From an uncultured Vicinamibacterales bacterium (GTDB lineage Bacteria; Acidobacteriota; Vicinamibacteria; Vicinamibacterales; UBA8438): a stretch of DNA of 64,000 nucleotides. The first letter of the stretch is position 1. The number at the start of each line of letters is the position of its first letter. Position numbers and translations under genes: made by a program. This document shows, in pieces, positions 8,843 through 17,024 of this stretch. The notes under the pieces were generated by a model. That model did no database searches, was not told the origin of the DNA, and saw only the letters and a list, made by a program, of their open reading frames with translations. The stretch spans positions 806,001 through 870,000 of the forward strand of contig OY282382.1 in NCBI GenBank assembly GCA_958295905.1, given 5' to 3'.

Positions 8843-10192
8843 CTATTCGGAATCGGTGACGTAGCCCTTCCCGCGCCACGCCAGGGTACCGCCGGTGATG
8901 CTCCGCACGTTGCGATAACCGAGCGACTTCAGAAACAGCAGGCCCGACAGCGAGGCGTTGCCGCGTTGGCACACGCTCAGCACCGGCGCATCCCGGTCGC
9001 GGGGCAGCACCGCGAGGTAATCGGCGTTCCCGCCCAGTTCGGACAGCGGGATGTTGATCGCGCCCGGAATGTGCGCCTCGTCGTACTGACCGGCCGGACG
9101 CACATCGAGGACGAACGGCTTCTCCCGCCGCCACTGCTCATGCGCGGCGTCGACGTCGATGGTCAGGTCCGGATTGCCCCGCACGTTCTCCCGCATCCGA
9201 TCGAGCAGGGGACTCGGCCCCGCGCCGTTGCCGGCCCGTGCCTGCGGCGCGAGGGCCGGCAGGTGCTTGGCGACCGACGAAGCGTACTTGAAGGCGCTGT
9301 CCGGAAAGATGACGACGACGACGTTGCCGGGCGCGTCCGGCACCAGCGCGAACGCGCCGGCCAGGGCCATCGCGGAGCTGGGCCCGGCCGTGATGCTCTC
9401 CTCGCGGTTCAACCGGAGACACAGGTCGAACGCCTGCTGATTCGAGACCTCCACCTGCCGGTCGTATTCGTCGGGCCGATAGAGCTGCGTCTGCTGCAAC
9501 TGCCGCAGGCTGCGCACCCCCGGGATGTCGTGTCCCTCGTTCGGATAGACGCCCACCACCTGCACGTCCGGACGCTGGTCTTTCAGAAACCGGCCGGTGC
9601 CGGCGATGGTGCCGCACGTGCCCAACCCGGCCACGAAGTGGGTGACCCCGCCCTGCGTCTGGCGCCAGATCTCGGGCCCCGTGGTCTTGTAGTGCGCCTC
9701 GGGGTTGGCCTCGTTCACATACTGGTTCAGCATGTGAAAGTCCGGCCGCCCGCCGATCTCGGTCGCCTTGGCGATCGCCCCTTCCGGCGCGCCCGGCGCC
9801 GGACACAGCGTATCCTGCAGCTCCATCACGTCGGCCCCGAAGAACCGCAGCATCGTGCGCTTCTCGAGGGGAATCTCGCTCGACAGCGGCGTGGTCAGCG
9901 AATAACCCTTGGCGTTCGCGATCATCGCCAGCGCCATGCCGGTGTTCCCCGACGTCGGCTCGACCAGCTTCTGGCCGGGCTGCACGGTCCGCCGCGTCTC
10001 GCCGTCCGCGACGAGGTTGGCGGCGACCCGATCCTTGACGGCGCCGAACGGGTTGTACCACTCGAGCTTGGCGTAGACCTGCGTCTGCGTGTACGGGGTC
10101 ACCCGGTTCAGGCGCACGAGCGGCGTGGGATTGTCGGCGTCGCACTGGAGACCGAGAATCGAGTCATAGACCCGAAGCGCATGATCGTTCAT
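8843..10192 (-). CDS. cysM: CysM-type cysteine synthase fused to rhodanese
   Basis: 449 residues. Residues 1-330 form a fold-type II PLP enzyme with the PLP lysine in NPFGAVKDR (Lys53), the substrate loop TSGNTGMA and the phosphate loop GTCGTIAGTG. Residues about 340-449 form a rhodanese domain with active cysteine in VCQRGNASLSG. Mycobacterial CysM uses O-phosphoserine and CysO-thiocarboxylate; the arginine in GVRSLRQ (Arg230) seems to align with the phosphate-recognising arginine of that enzyme, which is my inference. Downstream mec, cysO and moeZ complete the route. The fused rhodanese could bring persulfide sulfur to the carrier or directly to the enzyme. Start ATG 10192 faces a divergent aminotransferase gene. 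Confidence 0.9.
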   Translation of the reverse strand: MNDHALRVYDSILGLQCDADNPTPLVRLNRVTPYTQTQVYAKLEWYNPFGAVKDRVAANLVADGETRRTVQPGQKLVEPTSGNTGMALAMIANAKGYSLTTPLSSEIPLEKRTMLRFFGADVMELQDTLCPAPGAPEGAIAKATEIGGRPDFHMLNQYVNEANPEAHYKTTGPEIWRQTQGGVTHFVAGLGTCGTIAGTGRFLKDQRPDVQVVGVYPNEGHDIPGVRSLRQLQQTQLYRPDEYDRQVEVSNQQAFDLCLRLNREESITAGPSSAMALAGAFALVPDAPGNVVVVIFPDSAFKYASSVAKHLPALAPQARAGNGAGPSPLLDRMRENVRGNPDLTIDVDAAHEQWRREKPFVLDVRPAGQYDEAHIPGAINIPLSELGGNADYLAVLPRDRDAPVLSVCQRGNASLSGLLFLKSLGYRNVRSITGGTLAWRGKGYVTDSE

Positions 10193-10413
10193 GACTGTGG
10201 CTCAATTCGTGTCGAACTCGTGTCTGCTTTCACGCCTGACGATGACGAGCGCCCGCCGATCCCGCAACCGTACATGTTAATTCGGCCTCGGCCGGGCTTC
10301 AAGGGGAGGCGACGTTTCCCCGCCGCGGCGGCTCGCAAGACCGGTTACACTGGAAGACCGCGCCGCCCGCCCCCGGCGCGCCGCTGTCGCCGGGGCGCCG
10401 GACACGACGTGGA

Positions 10414-11526
10414 ATGCGCATCGACCCCTTCGACCTCGAACGCTGGCAATCGGTTCACGAGCACCGCACCGGGATCAACCTGTCGGAGAGCGGAGCGCAC
10501 CCCCTGCAGGTGCGGGAGCTCGCCGACGGCCGCGATCTCGACGCGCTGCTCGCTCAGTCCCTGGAGTACACCCAGACCAACGGCACCGCCCTGCTGCGCG
10601 AACGGATCGCGGCGCTCTACGACCGCGCGTCGGCCGCCAACGTCCTCGTCACCAACGGCGGGGCCGAAGCGAACCTCCTCGCCTGCTGGCAGTTGATCGA
10701 GCCGGGCGACGAAGCGGTCGTCGTCCAGCCCACCTACCTGCAGATCCCGGGGCTGGTCCGGTCGTTCGGGGCCACCGTGCGCGACGCGTGGCTCGAGCCC
10801 GAGCCGACCCGCTGGCGCCTGAACCTGGATGCGGTGCGCCAAGCGGTCGGCCCCCGCACCCGGTTCATCTCCGTCTGCAACCCGAACAACCCGACGGGGG
10901 CGCGTCTGGACGAGCCGACGGTCGCCCGGCTGTGCGAGATCGCGGCCGGCCGGGGGTGCTGGCTGCTCGCCGACGAGATTTATCGCGGGGCCGAGCTCGA
11001 CGGCCGGGACACGCCGTCGATGTGGGGCCGGTACGAACGGGTGGTCATCACCGGCGGGCTCTCGAAAGCGTACGGCCTGCCGGGTCTGCGGATCGGCTGG
11101 CTGGCCGGACCGGCCGACCTGATCGACGCGCTGTGGGGGCGCCGCGACTACACGTCGATCGCGCCCGGCGCGATCAACGACCTGCTGGCGCGCCTGGCCC
11201 TCGAACCGGAGCGCCGCCGCCACCTGATCGCCCGCACCCGGCGCATTCTGCGCGGGAACCAGGCCGTGGTGGCCGAGTGGGCCGCCGGCCGCCCCACCGT
11301 CCACCAGATCCCGCCGGAAGCCGGCGGCGTGACCCTGATACGCTATTCCGGCGCCCGGCCCTCGACCGAGCTGGCGGAACGGCTCCGCCTGGACCACGAC
11401 GTGCTGGTCACGCCCGGATCCCATTTCGGTCTGGACCACCATCTCAGGATCGGCATCGGCGGCGAGCCGGCGCCGCTGAGGGCCGGGCTCGACAAGCTGG
11501 GACAGGTGCTCGAAACCGACCGGTGA
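10414..11526 (+). CDS. PLP-dependent aminotransferase class I/II
   Basis: 370-residue fold-type I aminotransferase. The PLP lysine is in GGLSKAYGLPGLRIGW (Lys218); other contacts are CNPNNPTG and LLADEIYRGAE, and the distal arginine region reads HHLRIGIGG. Family members transfer amino groups between amino acids and 2-oxo acids, or act as C-S lyases. Substrate is not predictable; the neighbouring divergent cysteine operon and the downstream CoA-transferase give no decisive clue. The start codon at 10414 lies just before MRIDPFDLERWQS, which looks like the family's natural N-terminus. Confidence 0.85.
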   Translation: MRIDPFDLERWQSVHEHRTGINLSESGAHPLQVRELADGRDLDALLAQSLEYTQTNGTALLRERIAALYDRASAANVLVTNGGAEANLLACWQLIEPGDEAVVVQPTYLQIPGLVRSFGATVRDAWLEPEPTRWRLNLDAVRQAVGPRTRFISVCNPNNPTGARLDEPTVARLCEIAAGRGCWLLADEIYRGAELDGRDTPSMWGRYERVVITGGLSKAYGLPGLRIGWLAGPADLIDALWGRRDYTSIAPGAINDLLARLALEPERRRHLIARTRRILRGNQAVVAEWAAGRPTVHQIPPEAGGVTLIRYSGARPSTELAERLRLDHDVLVTPGSHFGLDHHLRIGIGGEPAPLRAGLDKLGQVLETDR

Positions 11527-11619
11527 ACCCCCCGGACCACCCGACGGAGGCGGAGAACGCCGGCGCAACGGCCGGGGCGGCCTACCGTTGCGGGCGGGAA
11601 TTCGGAAGACGGGACGACC

Positions 11620-12840
11620 ATGAGCGAGAACGTTGCGAATACCGATCGGACGACCGGGGGCCCGCTGGCGGGATTCACGGTCCTGGACCTCACCCGGGTG
11701 CTCTCGGGGCCCTACTGCACGATGATGCTGGGCGACATGGGGGCCCGGGTCATCAAGGTGGAGCAGCCGGGCAAGGGTGACGACACGCGCGGCTGGGGTC
11801 CGCCGTTCCAGAACGGCGAGAGCGCCTACTTCATGAGCGTCAATCGCAACAAGGAGAGCGTCACCCTCGACTTCAAGCATCCCGAGGGCCGGGCGGTGCT
11901 CGACCGGCTCATCGCCGAGGCCGACGTGCTGGTCGAGAACTTCCGGCCGGGGACCCTCGACCGCCGGGGGCTCGGCCACGAGGCGGTGCTGGCCGCCCAT
12001 CCGAAGCTGGTGTACTGCTCGATCTCCGGGTTCGGCCAGACCGGCCCGCGGCGCGCGGAGCCCGGTTACGATGCGGTGATGCAGGGGGAGGGGGGCCTCA
12101 TGAGCATCACCGGGGCGCCGGACGGCACCCCGTATCGACTCGGGGTCGCCATCGCCGACATCGCCTCCGGCATGTTCGCGGCCTACGGCGTCGCCCTGGG
12201 GCTGCTCGCGCGCGAGCGGACCGGCCGGGGACAGTTCATGGACGTGGGCATGCTGGACTCGGTGGCGGCCATCCTGACGTACCAGGCCGGCATTTGCTTC
12301 GCCACCGGCCAGGCCCCGCCCCGGTTGGGCAACCACCACCCGACGATCGTGCCCTACGAGACCCTCACCGCGTCCGACGGCGAGCTTGTGGTGGCGGCCG
12401 GCAACGACACCCTCTTCGCCCGGTTCTGCGACGTCATCGGAGCGCCGGAGCTCGCCGGGGACCCCCGCTTCGCCGCGAACCAGGGCCGGGTCGAGAACCA
12501 GGACGCCCTGCGCCCCCTGCTCGCCGCGCGGTTGCGCACGCAGTCCCGGCGCCACTGGCTGGACCGTCTGAAGCAGGCCGGCGTACCGTGCGGCGGGGTT
12601 CGCGATCTGGCCGAGGTGCTGTCCGACCCGCAGCTTCAGGAGCGCATGATGGTGCTTCCGATGACCCACCCCACCGCTGGACCGATACAGGTCCTCGGCA
12701 TACCGGTCAAGCTGTCCGGCACCGCCGGCAGCGTGCGCACCCCGCCGCCGGTGCTCGGGCAGCACACCCGGGCGGTGCTCGGGGGCCTCGGCTACGACGC
12801 GGATCGCATCGCCGCGCTGGAGCAGTCCGGGGTGATCTGA
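11620..12840 (+). CDS. CaiB/BaiF (class III) CoA-transferase
   Basis: 406-residue family III acyl-CoA transferase. It starts LAGFTVLDLTRVLSGPYCTMMLGDMGA, then VIKVEQPGKGDDTR and SVNRNKESVTLDFK, all family hallmarks. The presumed catalytic aspartate is Asp180 in VAIADIASGM. These enzymes move CoA between carboxylic acids (succinate, formate, oxalate, carnitine and others) through a mixed anhydride intermediate; which acid is used here is unknown. The gene begins 94 bp after the aminotransferase; it has no B12 or racemase features. Fold call is firm. Confidence 0.9.
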   Translation: MSENVANTDRTTGGPLAGFTVLDLTRVLSGPYCTMMLGDMGARVIKVEQPGKGDDTRGWGPPFQNGESAYFMSVNRNKESVTLDFKHPEGRAVLDRLIAEADVLVENFRPGTLDRRGLGHEAVLAAHPKLVYCSISGFGQTGPRRAEPGYDAVMQGEGGLMSITGAPDGTPYRLGVAIADIASGMFAAYGVALGLLARERTGRGQFMDVGMLDSVAAILTYQAGICFATGQAPPRLGNHHPTIVPYETLTASDGELVVAAGNDTLFARFCDVIGAPELAGDPRFAANQGRVENQDALRPLLAARLRTQSRRHWLDRLKQAGVPCGGVRDLAEVLSDPQLQERMMVLPMTHPTAGPIQVLGIPVKLSGTAGSVRTPPPVLGQHTRAVLGGLGYDADRIAALEQSGVI

Positions 12841-12864
12841 ATCGGGTGCGCGGCCCCGCGGATC

Positions 12865-13296
12865 TCACCGCTCGACGAACACCCGAATCGCGTCGAGGAG
12901 AAACTCGAGGACGTGATGCTCGGTCAGGGCGTCGATCTCGAGATCGGCCGAGAGGGGCTGTTCGGCAGTCAGGACGCGTTGGCCGCGAACGTGGCTCACC
13001 GTCGTCATGATGGTCACGGGGTCTCCGGTCGCGTCGACCGCCATTTCGATGAACTCCTCGCGGCGCCGGGCGGACGCCAGCCGCACCGCTCCCGCCGGGG
13101 TCGTCAGGCGGTAGTGGAATCCCTCCGCCCGCAGCACCGAGACGAGTTGCCGTACCACCGGGGTGGCGACGTCCTCGATGAAGCGGCGGCCCCGCTCGCC
13201 GGCCTCCGCGGCCCGTGCGCGGCGCTCCGCCGCGTCGAGCCGCGCCTGCTCGATGGTCCGGCGGACCCGACGCCGCACGTCCGCGATCTCAATCAT
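12865..13296 (-). CDS. conserved-looking protein of unknown function
   Basis: 143 residues, start MIEIADVRRRVRRTIEQ. The first 45 residues are a charged, alanine/arginine-rich helix likely to be a coiled coil. The rest alternates strands (VVRQLVSVLRAEG, HYRLTTPAGAVRLAS, FIEMAVDATGDPVTIMTTVSHVRG), suggesting a small alpha/beta domain. No signal peptide or membrane segment. The start overlaps the end of the upstream unknown gene by 8 bp, so the two are probably co-translated and may act together. I do not recognise either family. An in-frame upstream start at 13425 lies entirely inside the neighbour. Confidence 0.65.
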   Translation of the reverse strand: MIEIADVRRRVRRTIEQARLDAAERRARAAEAGERGRRFIEDVATPVVRQLVSVLRAEGFHYRLTTPAGAVRLASARRREEFIEMAVDATGDPVTIMTTVSHVRGQRVLTAEQPLSADLEIDALTEHHVLEFLLDAIRVFVER

Positions 13297-13729
13297 GGTC
13301 GTGGGGGCGGGGTTCGGCGCCGATTTCGTAGATGCGCACCAGCTCCACGAGTTTGTACCCACGGGTCTGGTAGGGGGGCACGATCCGTTCGGTCCGCAGG
13401 TACTGCAGCATGCTCTCGTCGGCATAGTCGGGCGGTCCGACCTGTTCGAACCGGCCGAGGGCCTGCTCGAGATCGGTCACCGTCATCGCCGGCTCGGTCA
13501 CGGTCCGGGTGACCGGCAGCAGGCCCAGCACCCGGGTGCGGCGGACCGTGCCGCGGGTGCGGAACCGGACGAACATCTCGTTGCTGATGAAGTTGTACTC
13601 GACGTCGGACCGGGACGACCGGGAGTCTTCGACCCGGACGAAGGTGACCTGATCCAGCCCGCGAACGGCGTCGATCAGGGTCTGCGTGAACGCGCCTTCC
13701 CCCGACCAGTCGGTCGTATCGATATCCAT
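13289..13729 (-). CDS. protein of unknown function, partner of the next gene
   Basis: 146 residues from ATG 13729 (MDIDTTDWSGEG). A TTG at 13744 would add five residues; neither start has a clear ribosome-binding site. Contents: VTFVRVEDSRSSRSDVEYNF, then a basic strand pair RFRTRGTVRRTRVLGL, and a tail ending in HDHD. No transmembrane segment. It overlaps the following gene by 8 bp. No recognised domain. The two genes are convergent with the CoA-transferase, ending 24 bp from its stop. Confidence 0.6.
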   Translation of the reverse strand: MDIDTTDWSGEGAFTQTLIDAVRGLDQVTFVRVEDSRSSRSDVEYNFISNEMFVRFRTRGTVRRTRVLGLLPVTRTVTEPAMTVTDLEQALGRFEQVGPPDYADESMLQYLRTERIVPPYQTRGYKLVELVRIYEIGAEPRPHDHD

Positions 13730-13830
13730 GGTCAAAGACGGCAACAGCGGACGACGTACGGCCGAAACCGGCCGTCAATCCTATCAGCCGCAGCCGTTCT
13801 CGCACGAACATCCGGTTTCCGGAGGGTGCA

Positions 13831-13899
13831 CGTCAAGAAAGTGAGGCACCGCCGCCGGAACCGGCCTCCGAGGGATTCCAGGTGCCAAAGCCCCAAGAT
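13831..13899 (+). repeat. dispersed intergenic repeat, copy 1 of 2
   Basis: Begins GTCAAGAAAGTGAGGC and ends GCCAAAGCCCCAAGAT. A related stretch with the same ends (GTCAAGTAAAGCGAGGC, GCCAAAGCCGCAAGAT) and a different length in the middle occurs at 30383-30464. Non-coding in both places. The remaining parts of the 13730-14157 gap show nothing else I can name. Confidence 0.6.
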
Positions 13900-14157
13900 A
13901 AAGCCCGTTCGGGGGAGCCGCGATACCGAGAACGGCACGGAAATCGCCGATCTCTCGGCCCGCAGCCAAGGGCCCCGCCGCTGCGGCCGGCGATGCGCCC
14001 TGCCGGACTGCGTTTTTTCCGCGGAGCCGCTCCCGCGCCGTGCGGTCACTCATCGGCCGGATACGCTCCCTCGTCACACCCTGTCAGGTCGGCGCCTCGC
14101 CGGGTGCGGTTTCCTTTTCGCGCGAACACGATGCAGAATACCAGCCTGCGGCAACCA

Positions 14158-14240
14158 GGAGTCTGCGCCGTAGAACGGCGCGGACGCCTGGAGGGTTGGT
14201 CGGGCGGTGAGCGGAGCCGTAGGCGACGCTCTCCGGGCTG
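14158..14240 (-). repeat. single copy of the 83-bp hairpin repeat family
   Basis: Inverted relative to the array at 7461-7948. Contains the hairpin GGAGTCTGCGCCG / CGGCGCGGACGCC followed by GAGGGTTGGTCGGGCGG. It ends about 14 bp before the start of the DtxR-type gene, so it would lie in that gene's leader. Confidence 0.7.
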
Positions 14241-14253
14241 GGCCGGGAATCCG

Positions 14254-14922
14254 ATGCTCCCATCCGCCACCGTCGAGAACTACCTGAAGGCGCTGTATCA
14301 GGCGGAGACGGCCAGCGATGACCGCCGTCTCGTGCCGATGGGGCAGTTGGCCGCGGCGGTCGGGGTGGTCCCGGGCACCGCGACCACCATGGTCAAGGCG
14401 CTCGCCGAGTCGGGGCTGGTCGAGTACGAGCCGTATGCCGGGGTTCGGCTCACGCCCGCAGGGTCCAAGCTGGCGGTCCTGGTCCTGCGGCGGCACCGCC
14501 TGATCGAACAGTTTCTGGTCGAGATCATGGGCATGAGCTGGACCGACGTCCATGACGACGCGGAAAAGCTCGAGCACGTGGTGTCCGACCGGTTGGTCGA
14601 TCGCATGGACGCCATGCTCGGGCATCCGTCCGTCGATCCGCACGGCGATCCGATCCCGACCCCCGACGGCGCGATGCAATCGCACCGGTACCACTCGCTC
14701 CTGAAGTGTCCGCTCGGAACCCAGGTGACGGTCACCCGGATCGCCGACCAGGACGCCACGTTCCTGCGGTTTCTGGAGACGCAGGGGCTGAAGCCGGGCC
14801 AATCGATCGAGGTCGAGGATCGGGATCCGGTCGCGGACCGCGTCTGTCTCCGAACCGGCGCCGAGCGCCGGGTCATCCTGGGGACCCAGGCGGCGGCGAA
14901 GGTGCTGATTGAGGTCGCCTAG
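14254..14922 (+). CDS. DtxR/MntR-family metal-dependent regulator
   Basis: 222 residues. An N-terminal winged helix (SATVENYLKALYQ, then VPGTATTMVKALAESGLVEYEPYAGVRLTP) is followed by the dimerisation and metal-binding segment (RRHRLIEQFLVEIMGMSWTDVHDDAEKLEHVVSDRLVDRMD) and a C-terminal SH3/FeoA-like domain. Members repress iron or manganese uptake genes when metal-bound. The helix has HxxxE and ExxxH spacing consistent with metal ligands. Whether it senses Fe or Mn is unclear. An earlier in-frame start would add 124 residues translated from repeat sequence; ATG 14254 fits the family. No transporter gene is adjacent. Confidence 0.88.
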   Translation: MLPSATVENYLKALYQAETASDDRRLVPMGQLAAAVGVVPGTATTMVKALAESGLVEYEPYAGVRLTPAGSKLAVLVLRRHRLIEQFLVEIMGMSWTDVHDDAEKLEHVVSDRLVDRMDAMLGHPSVDPHGDPIPTPDGAMQSHRYHSLLKCPLGTQVTVTRIADQDATFLRFLETQGLKPGQSIEVEDRDPVADRVCLRTGAERRVILGTQAAAKVLIEVA

Positions 14923-15010
14923 AAGTTCGCGTCAGCGAAACTTCCAACGCGGCCGTCAGGCCGCACGGTCGCGCCAATGCGTCGCCGCGATTAAATGTTA
15001 TGGCCATCAA

Positions 15011-15097
15011 GGAACTCACCTCGAACCAGGAAGAGTCCCCATGCAGGAGAATCACATCATCGACTCAAGTCCGTTTATCCGAAGATCATGACGTGAC
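15011..15097 (+). repeat. repeat with conserved mini reading frame, copy 1
   Basis: Starts GGAACTCACCTCGAACCAGG and ends GATCATGACGTGAC. Two inverted copies lie at 23421-23508 and 23552-23641. All share GAAGAGTC, then ATG, then codons for a peptide beginning M(P/Q)ENH. In this copy a one-base difference changes the frame after ENHII. Its right end overlaps the last codons of queD. Confidence 0.75.
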
Positions 15098-15532
15098 GGA
15101 CCGCTGGCCGATCTCGCCGTAGGTCGCGAACGACGACGGCGTTTCCCACAACGTCACGCGCACGACCGGCAGACCGGCGGCGGCGGCCGCGTCGTGGATG
15201 AGCCGCGCGATCCGTTCGGCCGTCGGATTGGCGTCGATCACGTAGACCGGCTCCCCGAGCGATTGGAGCGCCGCGACGAGCGGATCGCCGCGTCGCAGAA
15301 TCATCTTGTGATCCAGCTCCCGATCCACCCAGGCCTCGACGACCCGTTCGATGTCGGCGAAGTCGCACACCATGTCCCGCCGGTCGAGCGTCGCCGAGCG
15401 CACCTCGATCTCCGCCACCGCGTTGTGCCCGTGCGGATGCCGGCACGGCCCGGCATGGTCGAGCAACCGATGCCCGTAACAGAACTCGATCCGGGCCGCG
15501 GCCGCATAGGCGCGATCGGGCATTGCCCTCAT
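15086..15532 (-). CDS. queD: QueD / 6-pyruvoyltetrahydropterin synthase family
   Basis: 148 residues of the T-fold PTPS/QueD family, which converts dihydroneopterin triphosphate to a tetrahydropterin; QueD makes 6-carboxytetrahydropterin for queuosine and other 7-deazapurines. Zinc ligands are His21 (GHRL), His34 and His36 (HGH); the catalytic cysteine is Cys30 in CRHPHGH, at the family spacing. The glutamate is in WETPSSFATY. No other queuosine genes are in the window, so a different pterin role is possible. ATG at 15532 overlaps the stop of the upstream deoxyhypusine-synthase-like gene (ATGA). The last codons overlap a dispersed repeat. Confidence 0.83.
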   Translation of the reverse strand: MRAMPDRAYAAAARIEFCYGHRLLDHAGPCRHPHGHNAVAEIEVRSATLDRRDMVCDFADIERVVEAWVDRELDHKMILRRGDPLVAALQSLGEPVYVIDANPTAERIARLIHDAAAAAGLPVVRVTLWETPSSFATYGEIGQRSVTS

Positions 15533-16656
15533 CCGCCCCCCGCGCCGGAGCCTGATCGGGCCTGCGCCTTCAGCTCGGACAGCAAAGCCCCGCGGCGATC
15601 GCTCAGGCGCCGCAGCGGGCGCCGGCCGCGCTCGGAAGCGACGACGTACTCGCACAGAATGGGGAAGGCGATGGTGGAGTCGCAGTAGGCGACCACCGCG
15701 TCCGGCAGCCGGCCCGGCTTGACCTTGCCCCAGCTCACCGCTTCGGACGGCGTCGCCCCGGACAGCCCGCCCCAGACGACCTGGTCGGTGGTGATCTGAA
15801 TGAAGTAGTCGGTCCCCCCCTTGGGGATCCCGTAGATTTCCCACAGGGTCGGCTGTCCCTGCAGGTAGAAGTTCTTCGGCGACCCCCCGCCCAGGATCAC
15901 GCAACCATTGGTGGTTCCGCCGAGAACGATGGCGGCGACTTCGTTGACGTCACGGCCGGGGTCGATCCGGCACCCGCCGTCCACGAGGAGCTGGTGCGCC
16001 GCGAGGTTCATGCCGATGGAGCTGTCTCCCGGCGACGACGTGTAGATCGGCACCCCCGCCGCCGCCGCGCCGGCCACCACCGAGTGCGCTTCGCACCCCG
16101 GCATCCGCGCCATCAGATCGCACCCGATGGCCTGGTGGAGGTCGGCCGAGGACATGGGGCCGTCGAACCGGCGGCGCCCGAGAAAGTCGCGCAGATACGC
16201 ATCCGTTTCCAGCAGCACCTGGGCCGGAAACAGCACGTCGTAGATGCGGATCACGCCGTCGCCGTGCAGCTCGACGTCGTCGAGGAACGGCGAGCCGCGG
16301 TGCAGGGTGAAGTTCAGCGCGTAGTGCAGGTCGTGATAGAGGTTGGCGCCGGTACTGATCACGAAATCGACCAGACCGCGTTCCATCAGCTCGATGACGC
16401 ACCCGCCCAGCCCCGCCGGGGTGAGCGCGCCGGCCACGGTCAGACCGATCGTCGTGTCGTTGCCCGGATCGAGCATCTTGTCGGCGAACACATGACAGGC
16501 CTCCCGCAGGCGGGCCGCATTGAACGCCTGGAATCCCTCGTCGACGAGCCGCTGCACGCCCGCACCGCGTCCCGGCCGGTAGTGCCGGATCGGTTCGCCG
16601 GTCAGATGCCGGCGGGCTGCCGGTGATGCGGAAGAGGATGGGGGACGATGGGGCAC
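15529..16656 (-). CDS. deoxyhypusine synthase-like protein
   Basis: 375 residues with strong deoxyhypusine-synthase features: FVISTGANLYHDLHYAL, VPIYTSSPGDSSIGMN, ILGGGSPKNF and DYFIQITTD, plus the active-site lysine context SEAVSWGKVKPG (Lys311). In eukaryotes and archaea the enzyme transfers the aminobutyl group of spermidine to eIF5A. Bacteria lack eIF5A, and bacterial homologues are thought to make homospermidine or other polyamines, or have unknown roles. The lysine that forms the imine is retained, so aminobutyl transfer is plausible. It overlaps queD by 4 bp. NAD-dependent polyamine chemistry is family knowledge; the product here is not determined. Confidence 0.85.
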   Translation of the reverse strand: MPHRPPSSSASPAARRHLTGEPIRHYRPGRGAGVQRLVDEGFQAFNAARLREACHVFADKMLDPGNDTTIGLTVAGALTPAGLGGCVIELMERGLVDFVISTGANLYHDLHYALNFTLHRGSPFLDDVELHGDGVIRIYDVLFPAQVLLETDAYLRDFLGRRRFDGPMSSADLHQAIGCDLMARMPGCEAHSVVAGAAAAGVPIYTSSPGDSSIGMNLAAHQLLVDGGCRIDPGRDVNEVAAIVLGGTTNGCVILGGGSPKNFYLQGQPTLWEIYGIPKGGTDYFIQITTDQVVWGGLSGATPSEAVSWGKVKPGRLPDAVVAYCDSTIAFPILCEYVVASERGRRPLRRLSDRRGALLSELKAQARSGSGAGGG

Positions 16657-16705
16657 GGGATACCTTCCGGGAACCGCAGCGCGCCGAGCGGGAACGATAA
16701 GGCGC

Positions 16706-17020
16706 TCAGGCCGGCTCGATCCAGTCGGGGCGGCGTCCCCCCAGCGCCGTCACGATCAGCGCCACCCCCGTGGCCAGACCGGCGAGACCGAGCCCATCGG
16801 TGATCCAGCTCTCCCAGGGATAGTCGCCGACCGCGACCGCGACCGACGGCAGCAGCAGGAGCAGGCCGCAGGCGCACGCGGCCGGGCGGCTCAGCGCCAA
16901 CCGCAGCAAGCCCCCCCGGAGGCGGCGTCCCCGGGCCGCCCAGGGCCGGAGGCGCCCGGGGCGCCGCGGCGCCCCCGCCACCGGCTCGCCGCCCCCCTTC
17001 GCTCCCGGAGGCGTGACCAT
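16706..17020 (-). CDS. small membrane protein, unknown
   Basis: 104 residues from GTG/ATG-type start at 17020 (MVTPPGAKGGGEPV). An arginine-rich N-terminal half precedes two predicted membrane segments: LALSRPAACACGLLLLLPSV and LGLAGLATGVALIVTALGG, joined by GDYPWESWITDG. It starts 5 bp after the stop of the next upstream gene and ends 50 bp before the deoxyhypusine-synthase-like gene, so it may be part of the same transcript. No family recognised. Confidence 0.55.
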   Translation of the reverse strand: MVTPPGAKGGGEPVAGAPRRPGRLRPWAARGRRLRGGLLRLALSRPAACACGLLLLLPSVAVAVGDYPWESWITDGLGLAGLATGVALIVTALGGRRPDWIEPA

Positions 17021-17024
17021 CCGG

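Noticed and set aside
10345-12765. An 806-codon minus-strand open frame
   Set aside because: Antisense to the aminotransferase and CoA-transferase; no recognisable domains.
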